Positions 1 through 6,288 of a stretch of DNA of 6,764 nucleotides are shown here, piece by piece. The stretch is from positions 1 through 6,764 of the forward strand of contig CACWHO010000062.1 of assembly GCA_902760765.1 (NCBI GenBank). Reading direction: 5' to 3'. Position numbers and translations under genes: made by a program. The notes beneath the pieces are model-generated. The model was given only the letters and a program-made list of their open reading frames with translations, had not been told where the DNA came from and ran no database searches. This stretch comes from an uncultured Eubacteriales bacterium. Its GTDB lineage: Bacteria > Bacillota > Clostridia > TANB77 > CAG-508. Position 1 is the first letter of the stretch, and the number at the start of each line of letters is the position of its first letter.

Positions 1-893
1 CCAGGTATTGATTTTGCAAGGTGTTTTACTTGTGCTCCAATTTCGCCAATTTCTAGCATATTTGCAAATCTGTTTTTATCTGCTACTACAACTCCAATAG
101 AAATTGATGTCAATGGAAATTGTTCAATTATGCCTCTTCTATTTTCTACTTCAATATAGCCTTTTTCAGCATCTTCTTCTGTAAAGAATTTTTTTACCTG
201 TGCATCAAAATTTGCAATAATACTTTCACATATATCTTCTGCATCTAGTATTGGTAAAATTGCAACAAAATCATCTCCACCAATATGACCTACAAATGCA
301 TCTTCTGGAATTCTTTCATGTACGCATTTTAATATGACATCTGCAGTAAATTTTATTATTTCATCTCCTTTTAAGAATCCATAAACATCATTATATGCTT
401 TAAAATTATCTAAATCTAAATATAAAACTGAGAAATTATCTCTATTTGCAATTCTTTTCTTTAGTTCTGCATGTATTTGTACATTTCCAGGTAATCCAGT
501 AAGTGGACTAATTCTTCTGTTCATTGTAATTAATCTACTTAAATTTTTTATTGTAAAATATAAATAATCTGGATTTACCGGCTTTTTAATATAATATTCT
601 ACTGATTCTTTTAAAATCTTTATTCTATGTGATTTTTCAGAGTCAGAAGAAACAACTATTATTGGTGTTATGCTGTTATCTTCATCACTTCTAATTCTTT
701 TGCATAATTTAAGAACATCCATTTCTATTGCATCTTCATTTATTATTATCATTGATGGAATATTTTTTAATGCAATTTCTATTTTATCTGATGTAACACC
801 TATAAATTTAAATTCTTTGTCGTTCTTAAACAGCTCTCTAAATACAATTATTGAAGATTCATCATCATCAATTATATATATCTCTTGTATCAT
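1..893 (-). CDS. Receiver-GGDEF protein (putative diguanylate cyclase response regulator), C-terminus cut by window edge
   Basis: The reading frame is open from ATG at 893 to the left edge (297 codons visible). An AAGGTG-type ribosome site lies just upstream. Residues 1-118 look like a receiver domain: acidic cluster D9-D11, a beta-4 strand ending in S82-S83, and K104-P105 near the end. The phospho-acceptor position reads Asn (N52 in IIIN52EDAIEMD), so phosphorylation is doubtful. Residues about 126-297 are a GGDEF domain: PLTGLPGN (130-137), YLDLDNFKAYND (158-169), the signature as GGDDF (205-209) and SISIGV (263-268). Active members condense two GTP into c-di-GMP in the cytoplasm. The fourth signature residue is Asp instead of Glu, and no RxxD inhibitory site lies five residues before it. 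Only the last few residues should be missing, given the usual family length. It is the second gene of a unit with the Ig-like protein at 917-1858. The family is certain; catalytic activity is inferred. Confidence 0.9.
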   Translation of the reverse strand, partial: MIQEIYIIDDDESSIIVFRELFKNDKEFKFIGVTSDKIEIALKNIPSMIIINEDAIEMDVLKLCKRIRSDEDNSITPIIVVSSDSEKSHRIKILKESVEYYIKKPVNPDYLYFTIKNLSRLITMNRRISPLTGLPGNVQIHAELKKRIANRDNFSVLYLDLDNFKAYNDVYGFLKGDEIIKFTADVILKCVHERIPEDAFVGHIGGDDFVAILPILDAEDICESIIANFDAQVKKFFTEEDAEKGYIEVENRRGIIEQFPLTSISIGVVVADKNRFANMLEIGEIGAQVKHLAKSIP

Positions 894-916
894 ATTTTCA
901 CCTTTTTCTCTATTGT

Positions 917-1858
917 TTATTTTGTAACCCTTGCTCCAGCTGTTTCTGTTACTCCATCAACATTATATACTGTAACTTCTATAACATTTGAGCCTGTATG
1001 AAGCTTTAAGCTATCTGGCAATGTAAGTTCATATTCTTTTGTATTCATATCACTTATGTCTAATTCATAAATATTCTCTTTATCATAGTCTAATGTAAAT
1101 CTAATTTTAGAAAGTTGTACATCATCTGAAGCATTTATAGTAAAGTGTGTTACTGTATCATCACAATTTATTGTGATTTTTGGTTTAGAAACTCCTTTAA
1201 TTTTCTTTGTTGTACTTTCTGTATGATTATCTTTATCAACTATTGATACTGTTAATTCATGTAATCCTTTTACTGCATCAATTTGTTCACTTACAGTTTT
1301 TCCGCTCAAGTTAATTTGAGTTTCTGGGTTTTCATCCCATCTGTATGTTAAATATGATAATTCTTTATCTCCACTGTATGTTATATTAATTTTATTTTCT
1401 ACAACAGAAATTTTTATATCACTTTCTAAAGTATATTGTTTATCATATGTTGATTCTTTTCCATTCACATCTTTAACTATTAAATGTAAGGTATTTGTGC
1501 CAGATGGAATTTCTATTTCTTTTTCAAGATACTGTCCATTTTGTCCATTTACAGTTGTTGATTCTCCATCTCCCCAATAATATTCCAATCTTGCTATATT
1601 AACAGGGCTTGTAATTTTAACCATAATTGTATTTTTAGATTTAGTTTCTATTGAAAAAGTTGGTACTAGATTTTCAGTTTTAATTTTTTCTTGGTCTGAG
1701 AAGAATGCATATGCTCCTGTTGCAACTAGTCCAATTCCAAATATCAAAATTAAAAATGCAAATACTTTTAAAATTTTTTTAGTATCTGTAGGATTATTAA
1801 ATTTATTTGATTTATTTTTCTTTGTTTTCGGTACATTTATAGAAAGAATTTGATTCAT
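917..1858 (-). CDS. Membrane-anchored or secreted protein with three Ig-like repeats
   Basis: This 313-residue protein starts at ATG 1858, with AGAGGTG (1865-1871) six bases upstream. The first 29 residues are polar and Lys/Asn-rich. A single hydrophobic segment follows (about 30-53). It ends in AYA (49-51), so it could be a signal anchor or be cut by signal peptidase. The exported part holds three beta-rich repeats of about 75-85 residues: about 66-144, 145-224 and 225-313. Repeats 1 and 2 share a L-x-Y-x-W start (LEYYWGDGE, LTYRWDENPE), and all three share an H/N-x-L/I-x-V-x-V-x-D/N strand near the end (LHLIVKDVNG, LTVSIVDKDN, IEVTVYNVDG). This resembles bacterial Ig-like domains of cell-surface proteins. 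There is no sortase motif and no enzyme motif. It is the first gene of a unit with the receiver-GGDEF gene (23 bp gap), so it may be an outside partner of that system, which is inference. I do not recognise the specific gene. Confidence 0.75.
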   Translation of the reverse strand: MNQILSINVPKTKKNKSNKFNNPTDTKKILKVFAFLILIFGIGLVATGAYAFFSDQEKIKTENLVPTFSIETKSKNTIMVKITSPVNIARLEYYWGDGESTTVNGQNGQYLEKEIEIPSGTNTLHLIVKDVNGKESTYDKQYTLESDIKISVVENKINITYSGDKELSYLTYRWDENPETQINLSGKTVSEQIDAVKGLHELTVSIVDKDNHTESTTKKIKGVSKPKITINCDDTVTHFTINASDDVQLSKIRFTLDYDKENIYELDISDMNTKEYELTLPDSLKLHTGSNVIEVTVYNVDGVTETAGARVTK

Positions 1859-1889
1859 TTTCTACACCTCTTAATTTAATTTCATTGAA

Positions 1890-1918
1890 ATTATAACATA
1901 GTAATTTTTAAAAGTAAA
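1890..1918 (-). promoter_or_regulatory. SigA-type promoter for the Ig-like/GGDEF unit
   Basis: On the minus strand, TTTACT (1918-1913) is followed by a 17-base spacer and a perfect TATAAT (1895-1890). The spacer ends in TGT, which gives an extended -10 (TGTTATAAT). Transcription should start near 1883, about 25 bases before the ATG at 1858. The promoter lies just after the adhesin terminator, so the two-gene unit is transcribed on its own. Confidence 0.8.
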
Positions 1919-1931
1919 CATTTTTTGCAAT

Positions 1932-1973
1932 AAAAAATTGCTAAGAACATTCTTAATTCTTAGCAATTTTTTT
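1932..1973 (-). terminator. Rho-independent terminator of the adhesin locus
   Basis: A perfect 16-bp inverted repeat (1932-1947 with 1957-1972) encloses a 9-base loop. The core arm is TTGCTAAGAA and the outer part is A/T. On the minus strand the stem starts 17 bases after the TAA at 1990-1992 and ends in a run of T. The symmetric A/T flanks would also let it stop plus-strand transcription, but no plus-strand gene runs into it. Confidence 0.85.
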
Positions 1974-1989
1974 ATTCAAATAAGTATTT

Positions 1990-2952
1990 TTATAATACAA
2001 ATTTTTTAATTAGTAATATTCCTGTACCTAGAGTAATCAAAACTGATAATATTAATGTTGTATATGTTTGTGCTTTACCTGTGCTTACTGCTAACAAAAC
2101 TGGTGCATCATCTATATCATCTTCATTAGGTGCTTTGTTGTTTGGTGTTGAATCTCTATCATGTACATTTTTATCATTATAGTCTTTAGAAATTTCAGCT
2201 AAATTTGTTTTTAGTCCTAAATTATTTTTTCCATTAATCCAAGTTAATGTAACTTGAACTTCTGCACTTTCGCCAGGTTTTAATAATGTATTTTCAAGTT
2301 GTGTTGTTGTAATTACGTTATTGCCTTCATCTTTCCATGCTTTATTATCAGCTGCAACAAATTTAAGTCCTTCTGGTATATAATCTTTTATTTCTTTTGC
2401 ATATCCAGCTATATCTCCTTCGTTTGTAACACGAATTGAATATTTGAATTTAACTGTTACATTTGATAATTTTCTTCTATTTAATTCAACTTTTACAACT
2501 TGCCATTTTCTTAATGCTAAATCAAATTCGTTTAATTTAACATATTCTTTGTCTTGGTCATCTTCTCCCTCTTTCCAAACATCTGGAGTTGAATCTTCAT
2601 CATCTACTGGGTTACCATTTTTGTCTTGGTCATCAGATATTTGTGCAGAGTTTACAAGTATTTTATTTGAGCCATTTGGTTCTACAACTTTAAATGCAAT
2701 TTCAACATCTTTGTATGATGGGTTTGCATCTGTTATTCCTTTTGTTTCATCAAATGCAAGTAACAAATTGTTTTCATTGTTTTCTTTTGATAAATAACTT
2801 GTCATAACTTTTGTAGCATTAGAAACATCTTTTGTTTCATTTCCATCTTTATCAATCATTACCCATCCATATTTCTTATTTGTTTCGTTATCAGGTAAGA
2901 ATTCTAGTCCTTTAGGCATGTCATCACTTATTTTGCTTGCATATCCGCTCAT
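1990..2952 (-). CDS. C-terminal part of the split thioester adhesin (rest of module 4, module 5, membrane anchor)
   Basis: This 320-residue frame begins in the middle of a domain. Its first residues (MSGYASKISDDMPKGLEF) match the middle of the stalk modules of the upstream frame, for example SGYASQIVDHLPSYLQY. No ribosome site precedes the ATG, and only one base separates it from the upstream TGA, so independent translation is unlikely. Module 4 continues to about residue 124, with acid D10 and Asn N101 of the presumed isopeptide triad. Module 5 spans about 143-270 (FDLALRK, K149, D190, N250) and is short at its front. An acidic linker (276-282), the motif AVSTG (288-292), a hydrophobic segment (about 295-314) and a KKFVL tail follow. 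This looks like a wall-sorting signal or tail anchor, but without the Pro of LPxTG. The frame reads best as the 3' piece of the gene starting at 6097, broken by a frameshift. Confidence 0.75.
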   Translation of the reverse strand: MSGYASKISDDMPKGLEFLPDNETNKKYGWVMIDKDGNETKDVSNATKVMTSYLSKENNENNLLLAFDETKGITDANPSYKDVEIAFKVVEPNGSNKILVNSAQISDDQDKNGNPVDDEDSTPDVWKEGEDDQDKEYVKLNEFDLALRKWQVVKVELNRRKLSNVTVKFKYSIRVTNEGDIAGYAKEIKDYIPEGLKFVAADNKAWKDEGNNVITTTQLENTLLKPGESAEVQVTLTWINGKNNLGLKTNLAEISKDYNDKNVHDRDSTPNNKAPNEDDIDDAPVLLAVSTGKAQTYTTLILSVLITLGTGILLIKKFVL

Positions 2953-2960
2953 TTCATGTT
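2950..2960 (-). other. Frame break between the two adhesin ORFs
   Basis: The upstream frame reads ...SNDIVT and meets TGA at 2956-2954. The downstream frame resumes one base later as GAA ATG AGC GGA. Sister modules have about nine residues here (Y-x-x-x-[IV]-Y-N-E-G) between the residues equivalent to T1047 and the resumed Glu. They are absent, and one extra T remains, so the simplest event is a 26-nt loss. No ribosome site, slippery run or short direct repeat is visible at the joint. Confidence 0.75.
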
Positions 2961-5900
2961 ACTATATCGTTTGAAACAACATCTACTGGTACTTTTGTAT
3001 GTTCATATGTAATTTGTTTTGTTGTTTCATCATATTTAACTTGTGGAATTCTAGTTGTAACTTTTTGGTCATTTACTGCTGTAATGAATTTTCTTAATGC
3101 TAAATCAAATTTCTTTACAACTACTTTTTCAAAGTCATCATCATCTTGTTGTCCAGGAATATAGCTTCCTGTTTCATCATCTTTATAATTTGGTAAGTCA
3201 TTATCAGAAGGTAATTTTACATTTGATGCTTGTGAATCTCTATCATCAACTTTTTGATGTTCTTCATCTTCAAATTTTGTAATTTCAGCAATATTTGTAA
3301 TTTTACCTTGTGCATCACTTGTTACTTTACACATTATTGGAACTTCCTTATATGATAAAACAATGCTGTTACTTTCATTTACTTCTTTTTTATCTATTAA
3401 TTGATTTTTCAAATAATCTGTTGTAACTGTTCTTCCATCATTTGAAACAACCCATCCATATTTTTTGTTAAAGTCATTATTTACATATTGTAAGTATGAT
3501 GGTAAGTGGTCTACAATTTGTGATGCATATCCACTTATTTCTCCTTCATTATAAACTCTTAGCATATATACAACCATATTGCCCTTTTCAACTTCTACTG
3601 GTTCTTTTGTATGGTTATATGTAGCTGTTGTTATCATTTTACCATTTTCATCATTTGTATCTAATTTAGATGTATCAACTTTTGGTGCTCTTGTATATGT
3701 TCCATCTGCATTTTTTAAATAGTCACTATCTGATAATGTTTCACTGTTGCTTACTGCAATAATGAATTTTCTTAATGACAAATCAAATGATTGTAATACT
3801 ACTCTATCATAGTCTTCATCATCTTCATATTTTTTCCATACATCAGTATGTGAATCTCTATCATCAATTTCATTACCATTTTTATCTGTATCACCTGTAA
3901 TTGCAGCTTCATTTTGAATTATTGTGCTTGAAGGAGCATATGATGTAACTTTCATATATACAGATATTTCTTTGTAGTCTGGGTTTTTATCATTTACTTT
4001 ATCTGTATATGTTTTTGTTGAATCAAATGCTTTTATTAAATTTGCATTTTCTGTAACTATTTCTGCACCTTTTCCTTTTGCTAAATAGTCTGTTGTAATT
4101 AACTTAACTTTTGAAGTATCTTTATCAACAGTTACAATTTTCCAACATGCAGATTGGTTATATTTAATTGCTTCTTTTTCTATATCTGTTAATGTAGTAT
4201 CTGCAGTAAGTTCATCACCTTGTTTTTCACTCCACATAAACTCTAATCCATCTGGAATATCTTCAGATATTTCTGATGCATATCCATCTATGTTTCCTTC
4301 ATTATATATTCTTAAAGTATATTTAATTACATCACCTTTTTTAACAGATACTGGTCTTTTATTTAAATCATATTTTGCAGTTGTGTCTGTTCCATTTACT
4401 AATGGAGAAATATCTACACTATTAATTCTTTCTGGAACACTTTGGCCATTAACACTTACTATTCTTTTTACTAATTTTAAGTCAAATTGATTTTTCAATA
4501 TTAATTTTTCAAAGTCATCATCATCTTGATATCCTTTATAATAATATGTAGAGTCTGTTAAATCACTTTTATTTCCATTACCTTGATAAGTTTCTAAATT
4601 GCTTATTTGAGGTATTGTTTCAGGTTCTGAATCTCTATCTTTGCCTGTTTGATTTGTTATTGTTACTTTATCTACTGCATCATATTCTTCAGAAATCCAT
4701 GCAACGTTTGTTAATATTTTATCTCCTGCCCCACTTGCAGTTGCTGTTACTTCACATTCTAATTGAATTGTTTCTGATTCAAGTTTTCCATTTGAATATG
4801 CTGCTAAGTTTGTTGAATTATTTGAATCTCTTGTAATTGTAACTTTATTACTAGAATCTACTGTTCCAGTAAATCCTGTTGTAATTACTTTAACAAACTT
4901 TAATCCATCTGGTAATTGGTCAACAATTTTTGTTGCACGACCTGCTTTATCTCCTTCATTGTAAATTGAAATGTTATATGTAACTACACTTCCTGTTTTA
5001 ACAACAACAGGGTCTTTTCTGTGTTTATATGTTGCTGTTGTTCCATTATCTAAGCTTGATGTATCTATAGAAGGGATTCTTGTATTTTTAACATCAACTC
5101 CATCAACTTTTGTAATATATTTTCTTAAAGCTAAGTCGAATTCTTTTTCTTCCTTTGGAATTTTTGTAATTTCAACTATTGGTTGTGTATTTTGGTCTGC
5201 TAAATTAACATATAATGTAACTTTTGCAGTTGATGTTGCTGTTCCATTTTTATATTGTGTTGCGTTTTGTTTAGCTGTTTTTATTAAATAATTATATAAG
5301 AAGTTTGATTGTTCTTGTCTATCAACACCAGGTCCTGATTTTCCAATTGTAGTTTGTGTTAAATGATAATCACTATAACTTGTATATGTTTCACTATCTG
5401 ATGTTCTTACAAATAACCAATCTGTTTTTGTTAAATCTCCACCATTTGCAAATGTTTCATCATAATTATCAAAAACGCTTTGGTCACTATTTGTAAAATA
5501 CCAAGTTGCAGCTTGTTGTACTGCTTCGATATCATCATCTGTAATTTTATATGTATATTCACTTTCGTCACTTACATCTATACCAGCAGCATTTAGCAAC
5601 GCTGTTCTTTCAGCTTCTGTTGATTCACCTTTTAAGTACATTAAATCTGTTAATGCCATTAAACTATAATAGTTATCACTTTCAACTAAAGTTTTTAATA
5701 CAGTATTTCCTGAATTTTGTATTGCTGTTTTTTCATTTTTCATATCAAATGAATCTGTATATTTTGCACTTTTTGTAGTATCGCTAAACCCTACACCAGC
5801 TCTTACACAATAAAAATTACCTGTTGTGTAATTTCCTGTTGCAGTTGAATCATTGTATTTGACAATTTGCCAAATTTTTGCTCCTTTCAAATCATCTGAA

Positions 5901-6097
5901 GAAGTTCCATTTGCATATGGATTTTTTACTGCATATGCAAGGTTTTCAGAATTAACTCCAGCTCCAGTCCTATACTCATTTATTCCAAGATATAATGGTG
6001 TTGACATTGTTGATGCTTTTGCCATATTTGGAATAGTTAAAATTGCAAGCATTGTAATAAAACTTACAGCCGTTAAAATAAAGTTTCTTGTTTTCAT
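2954..6097 (-). CDS. Cys-Gln thioester-domain surface adhesin, N-terminal part (head and modules 1 to 4)
   Basis: This 1047-residue frame starts at ATG 6097, with AAGGGAGA (6105-6112) seven bases upstream. A signal peptide (1-28, cleavage after AKA) leads to a thioester domain (about 33-305). The likely bond partners are C97 (FYC) and Q195 (QAATW, matching the family pattern QxAxW). Such domains in Gram-positive adhesins form an internal Cys-Gln thioester that can react covalently with host or surface amines. Stalk modules begin at F320, F538, F771 and F997, each opening with FDLxLxK. The presumed isopeptide triads are K326/D393/N464, K544/E612/N729 and K777/D863/N935. Module 4 keeps K1003 but stops at TGA after T1047, so this product alone lacks a membrane anchor and would be secreted and lost. 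The intact gene would run to 1990 and encode roughly 1,375 residues. The family call is firm; the natural ligand is unknown. Confidence 0.85.
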   Translation of the reverse strand: MKTRNFILTAVSFITMLAILTIPNMAKASTMSTPLYLGINEYRTGAGVNSENLAYAVKNPYANGTSSDDLKGAKIWQIVKYNDSTATGNYTTGNFYCVRAGVGFSDTTKSAKYTDSFDMKNEKTAIQNSGNTVLKTLVESDNYYSLMALTDLMYLKGESTEAERTALLNAAGIDVSDESEYTYKITDDDIEAVQQAATWYFTNSDQSVFDNYDETFANGGDLTKTDWLFVRTSDSETYTSYSDYHLTQTTIGKSGPGVDRQEQSNFLYNYLIKTAKQNATQYKNGTATSTAKVTLYVNLADQNTQPIVEITKIPKEEKEFDLALRKYITKVDGVDVKNTRIPSIDTSSLDNGTTATYKHRKDPVVVKTGSVVTYNISIYNEGDKAGRATKIVDQLPDGLKFVKVITTGFTGTVDSSNKVTITRDSNNSTNLAAYSNGKLESETIQLECEVTATASGAGDKILTNVAWISEEYDAVDKVTITNQTGKDRDSEPETIPQISNLETYQGNGNKSDLTDSTYYYKGYQDDDDFEKLILKNQFDLKLVKRIVSVNGQSVPERINSVDISPLVNGTDTTAKYDLNKRPVSVKKGDVIKYTLRIYNEGNIDGYASEISEDIPDGLEFMWSEKQGDELTADTTLTDIEKEAIKYNQSACWKIVTVDKDTSKVKLITTDYLAKGKGAEIVTENANLIKAFDSTKTYTDKVNDKNPDYKEISVYMKVTSYAPSSTIIQNEAAITGDTDKNGNEIDDRDSHTDVWKKYEDDEDYDRVVLQSFDLSLRKFIIAVSNSETLSDSDYLKNADGTYTRAPKVDTSKLDTNDENGKMITTATYNHTKEPVEVEKGNMVVYMLRVYNEGEISGYASQIVDHLPSYLQYVNNDFNKKYGWVVSNDGRTVTTDYLKNQLIDKKEVNESNSIVLSYKEVPIMCKVTSDAQGKITNIAEITKFEDEEHQKVDDRDSQASNVKLPSDNDLPNYKDDETGSYIPGQQDDDDFEKVVVKKFDLALRKFITAVNDQKVTTRIPQVKYDETTKQITYEHTKVPVDVVSNDIVT
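3125..3148 (-). repeat. 24-bp identical linker repeat, copy between modules 3 and 4
   Basis: This stretch is identical to 4505-4528 and encodes the acidic linker QDDDDFEK, just before FDLALRK of module 4. It is an exact DNA match within otherwise diverged modules. Confidence 0.85.
4505..4528 (-). repeat. 24-bp identical linker repeat, copy between modules 1 and 2
   Basis: Matches 3125-3148 exactly and encodes QDDDDFEK, just before module 2. It could serve as a site for recombination between modules, which is inference. Confidence 0.85.
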
Positions 6098-6130
6098 ACA
6101 ATTCTCTCCCTTTCTTATCTTTCTAAATAT

Positions 6131-6159
6131 ATTTTATTTTAGATTTGACCCCAAGTCAA
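6131..6159 (-). promoter_or_regulatory. Near promoter (P1) of the adhesin gene
   Basis: On the minus strand, TTGACT (6159-6154) is followed by a 17-base spacer and TAAAAT (6136-6131). The predicted start near 6124 gives a short leader of about 27 bases that includes the ribosome site. The -35 box lies inside a palindrome (6145-6159). Confidence 0.75.
6145..6159. promoter_or_regulatory. Candidate operator, copy 1, on the P1 -35 box
   Basis: On the minus strand it reads TTGACTTGGGGTCAA, with TTGAC and GTCAA as perfect 5-bp arms around 5 bases. It matches the copy at 6274-6288 at 12 of 15 positions. The GTCAA half lies in the spacer, where promoter function does not require it, which suggests a protein site. 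The regulator is unknown. Confidence 0.45.
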
Positions 6160-6192
6160 TAGGTTTTATTTAATATAATTTTGGTAATTTTT

Positions 6193-6227
6193 AGCAAGTT
6201 AAAAGTCCTTACGGAACTTGCTTTTTT
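6193..6227 (+). terminator. Terminator-like hairpin with no plus-strand gene upstream
   Basis: The arms AGCAAGTT (6193-6200) and AACTTGCT (6215-6222) pair over 8 bp. The loop contains a small CC/GG inner pairing, and a T-run ends at 6227. It is oriented to stop plus-strand transcription, yet the only DNA to its left is the 5' end of the minus-strand adhesin gene. On the minus strand the stem lacks a T-run, so it would sit as a plain hairpin in a leader transcribed from the far promoter. Confidence 0.6.
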
Positions 6228-6253
6228 GATTGTATTTAATTTTTTTCATATAC

Positions 6254-6288
6254 ATTATAATTATATTACATTTTTGACTCAAAATCAA
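6254..6288 (-). promoter_or_regulatory. Far promoter (P2) of the adhesin gene, two overlapping registers
   Basis: On the minus strand, TTGATT (6288-6283), 17 bases, TATAAT (6265-6260) form one promoter. TTGAGT (6282-6277), 17 bases, TATAAT (6259-6254) form a second in a register shifted by six. The two -10 boxes are directly adjacent. A start near 6247-6253 would give a leader of about 150 bases that crosses the hairpin at 6193-6222 and the near promoter. Confidence 0.6.
6274..6288. promoter_or_regulatory. Candidate operator, copy 2, on the P2 -35 box
   Basis: On the minus strand it reads TTGATTTTGAGTCAA, of the form TTGA-N7-TCAA. It has the same length and position relative to its promoter as copy 1 at 6145-6159. 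The copies are 129 bp apart. Confidence 0.45.

Larger units (their letters stand above)
2143..5140 (-). repeat. Five tandem stalk modules (isopeptide-type repeats) in the adhesin
   Basis: Each module opens with FDLxLxK and carries a Y-x-[IL]-x-[IV]-x-N-E-G strand, then a [DE]-x-[ILM]-P turn, then N-x-A-x-I. It closes with a DRDS-like motif (DEDS in module 4). Approximate spans on the minus strand are: module 1 5140-4622, module 2 4486-3848, module 3 3787-3233, module 4 3109-2581 (broken at 2950-2956) and module 5 2526-2143. Linkers alternate. After modules 1 and 3 comes a Q-DDDD-FEK linker. After modules 2 and 4 comes a (T/P)DVWK-x-x-EDD linker. The Lys, acid and Asn present in all five copies match what is known of CnaA/D2-type domains that form Lys-Asn isopeptide bonds. 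Bond formation is inferred. Confidence 0.8.

Noticed and set aside
1990..2952. An independent gene starting at ATG 2952
   Set aside because: There is no ribosome site, the product starts in the middle of a module and has no signal peptide, and the missing strand matches sister modules. It is the rest of the split adhesin.
2954..2956. TGA read as Trp or Gly (alternative code)
   Set aside because: Reading on in the same frame loses all similarity to the modules, and Trp is normally encoded by TGG here (for example W199).
2954..2959. Programmed +1 frameshift at ACA-TGA, as in release factor 2
   Set aside because: No internal ribosome-site-like stimulator and no slippery codon are present, and a shift would still leave out nine conserved residues.
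5853..6173. Plus-strand ORF of 106 codons across the adhesin start, and similar plus-strand ORFs inside the adhesin, Ig-like and GGDEF genes
   Set aside because: They are antisense to well-supported coding frames, lack ribosome sites and show no domain; the open frames follow from the low TGA/TAA/TAG content opposite repeat coding.
6199..6249. A 16-codon minus-strand ORF in the adhesin leader
   Set aside because: It has no ribosome site, is Lys-rich as expected from A-rich DNA, and overlaps the hairpin.
6097..6260. A c-di-GMP riboswitch controlling the adhesin
   Set aside because: The P1 leader is only about 27 bases, and the P2 leader shows one simple hairpin without the paired stems and conserved loops of either class.
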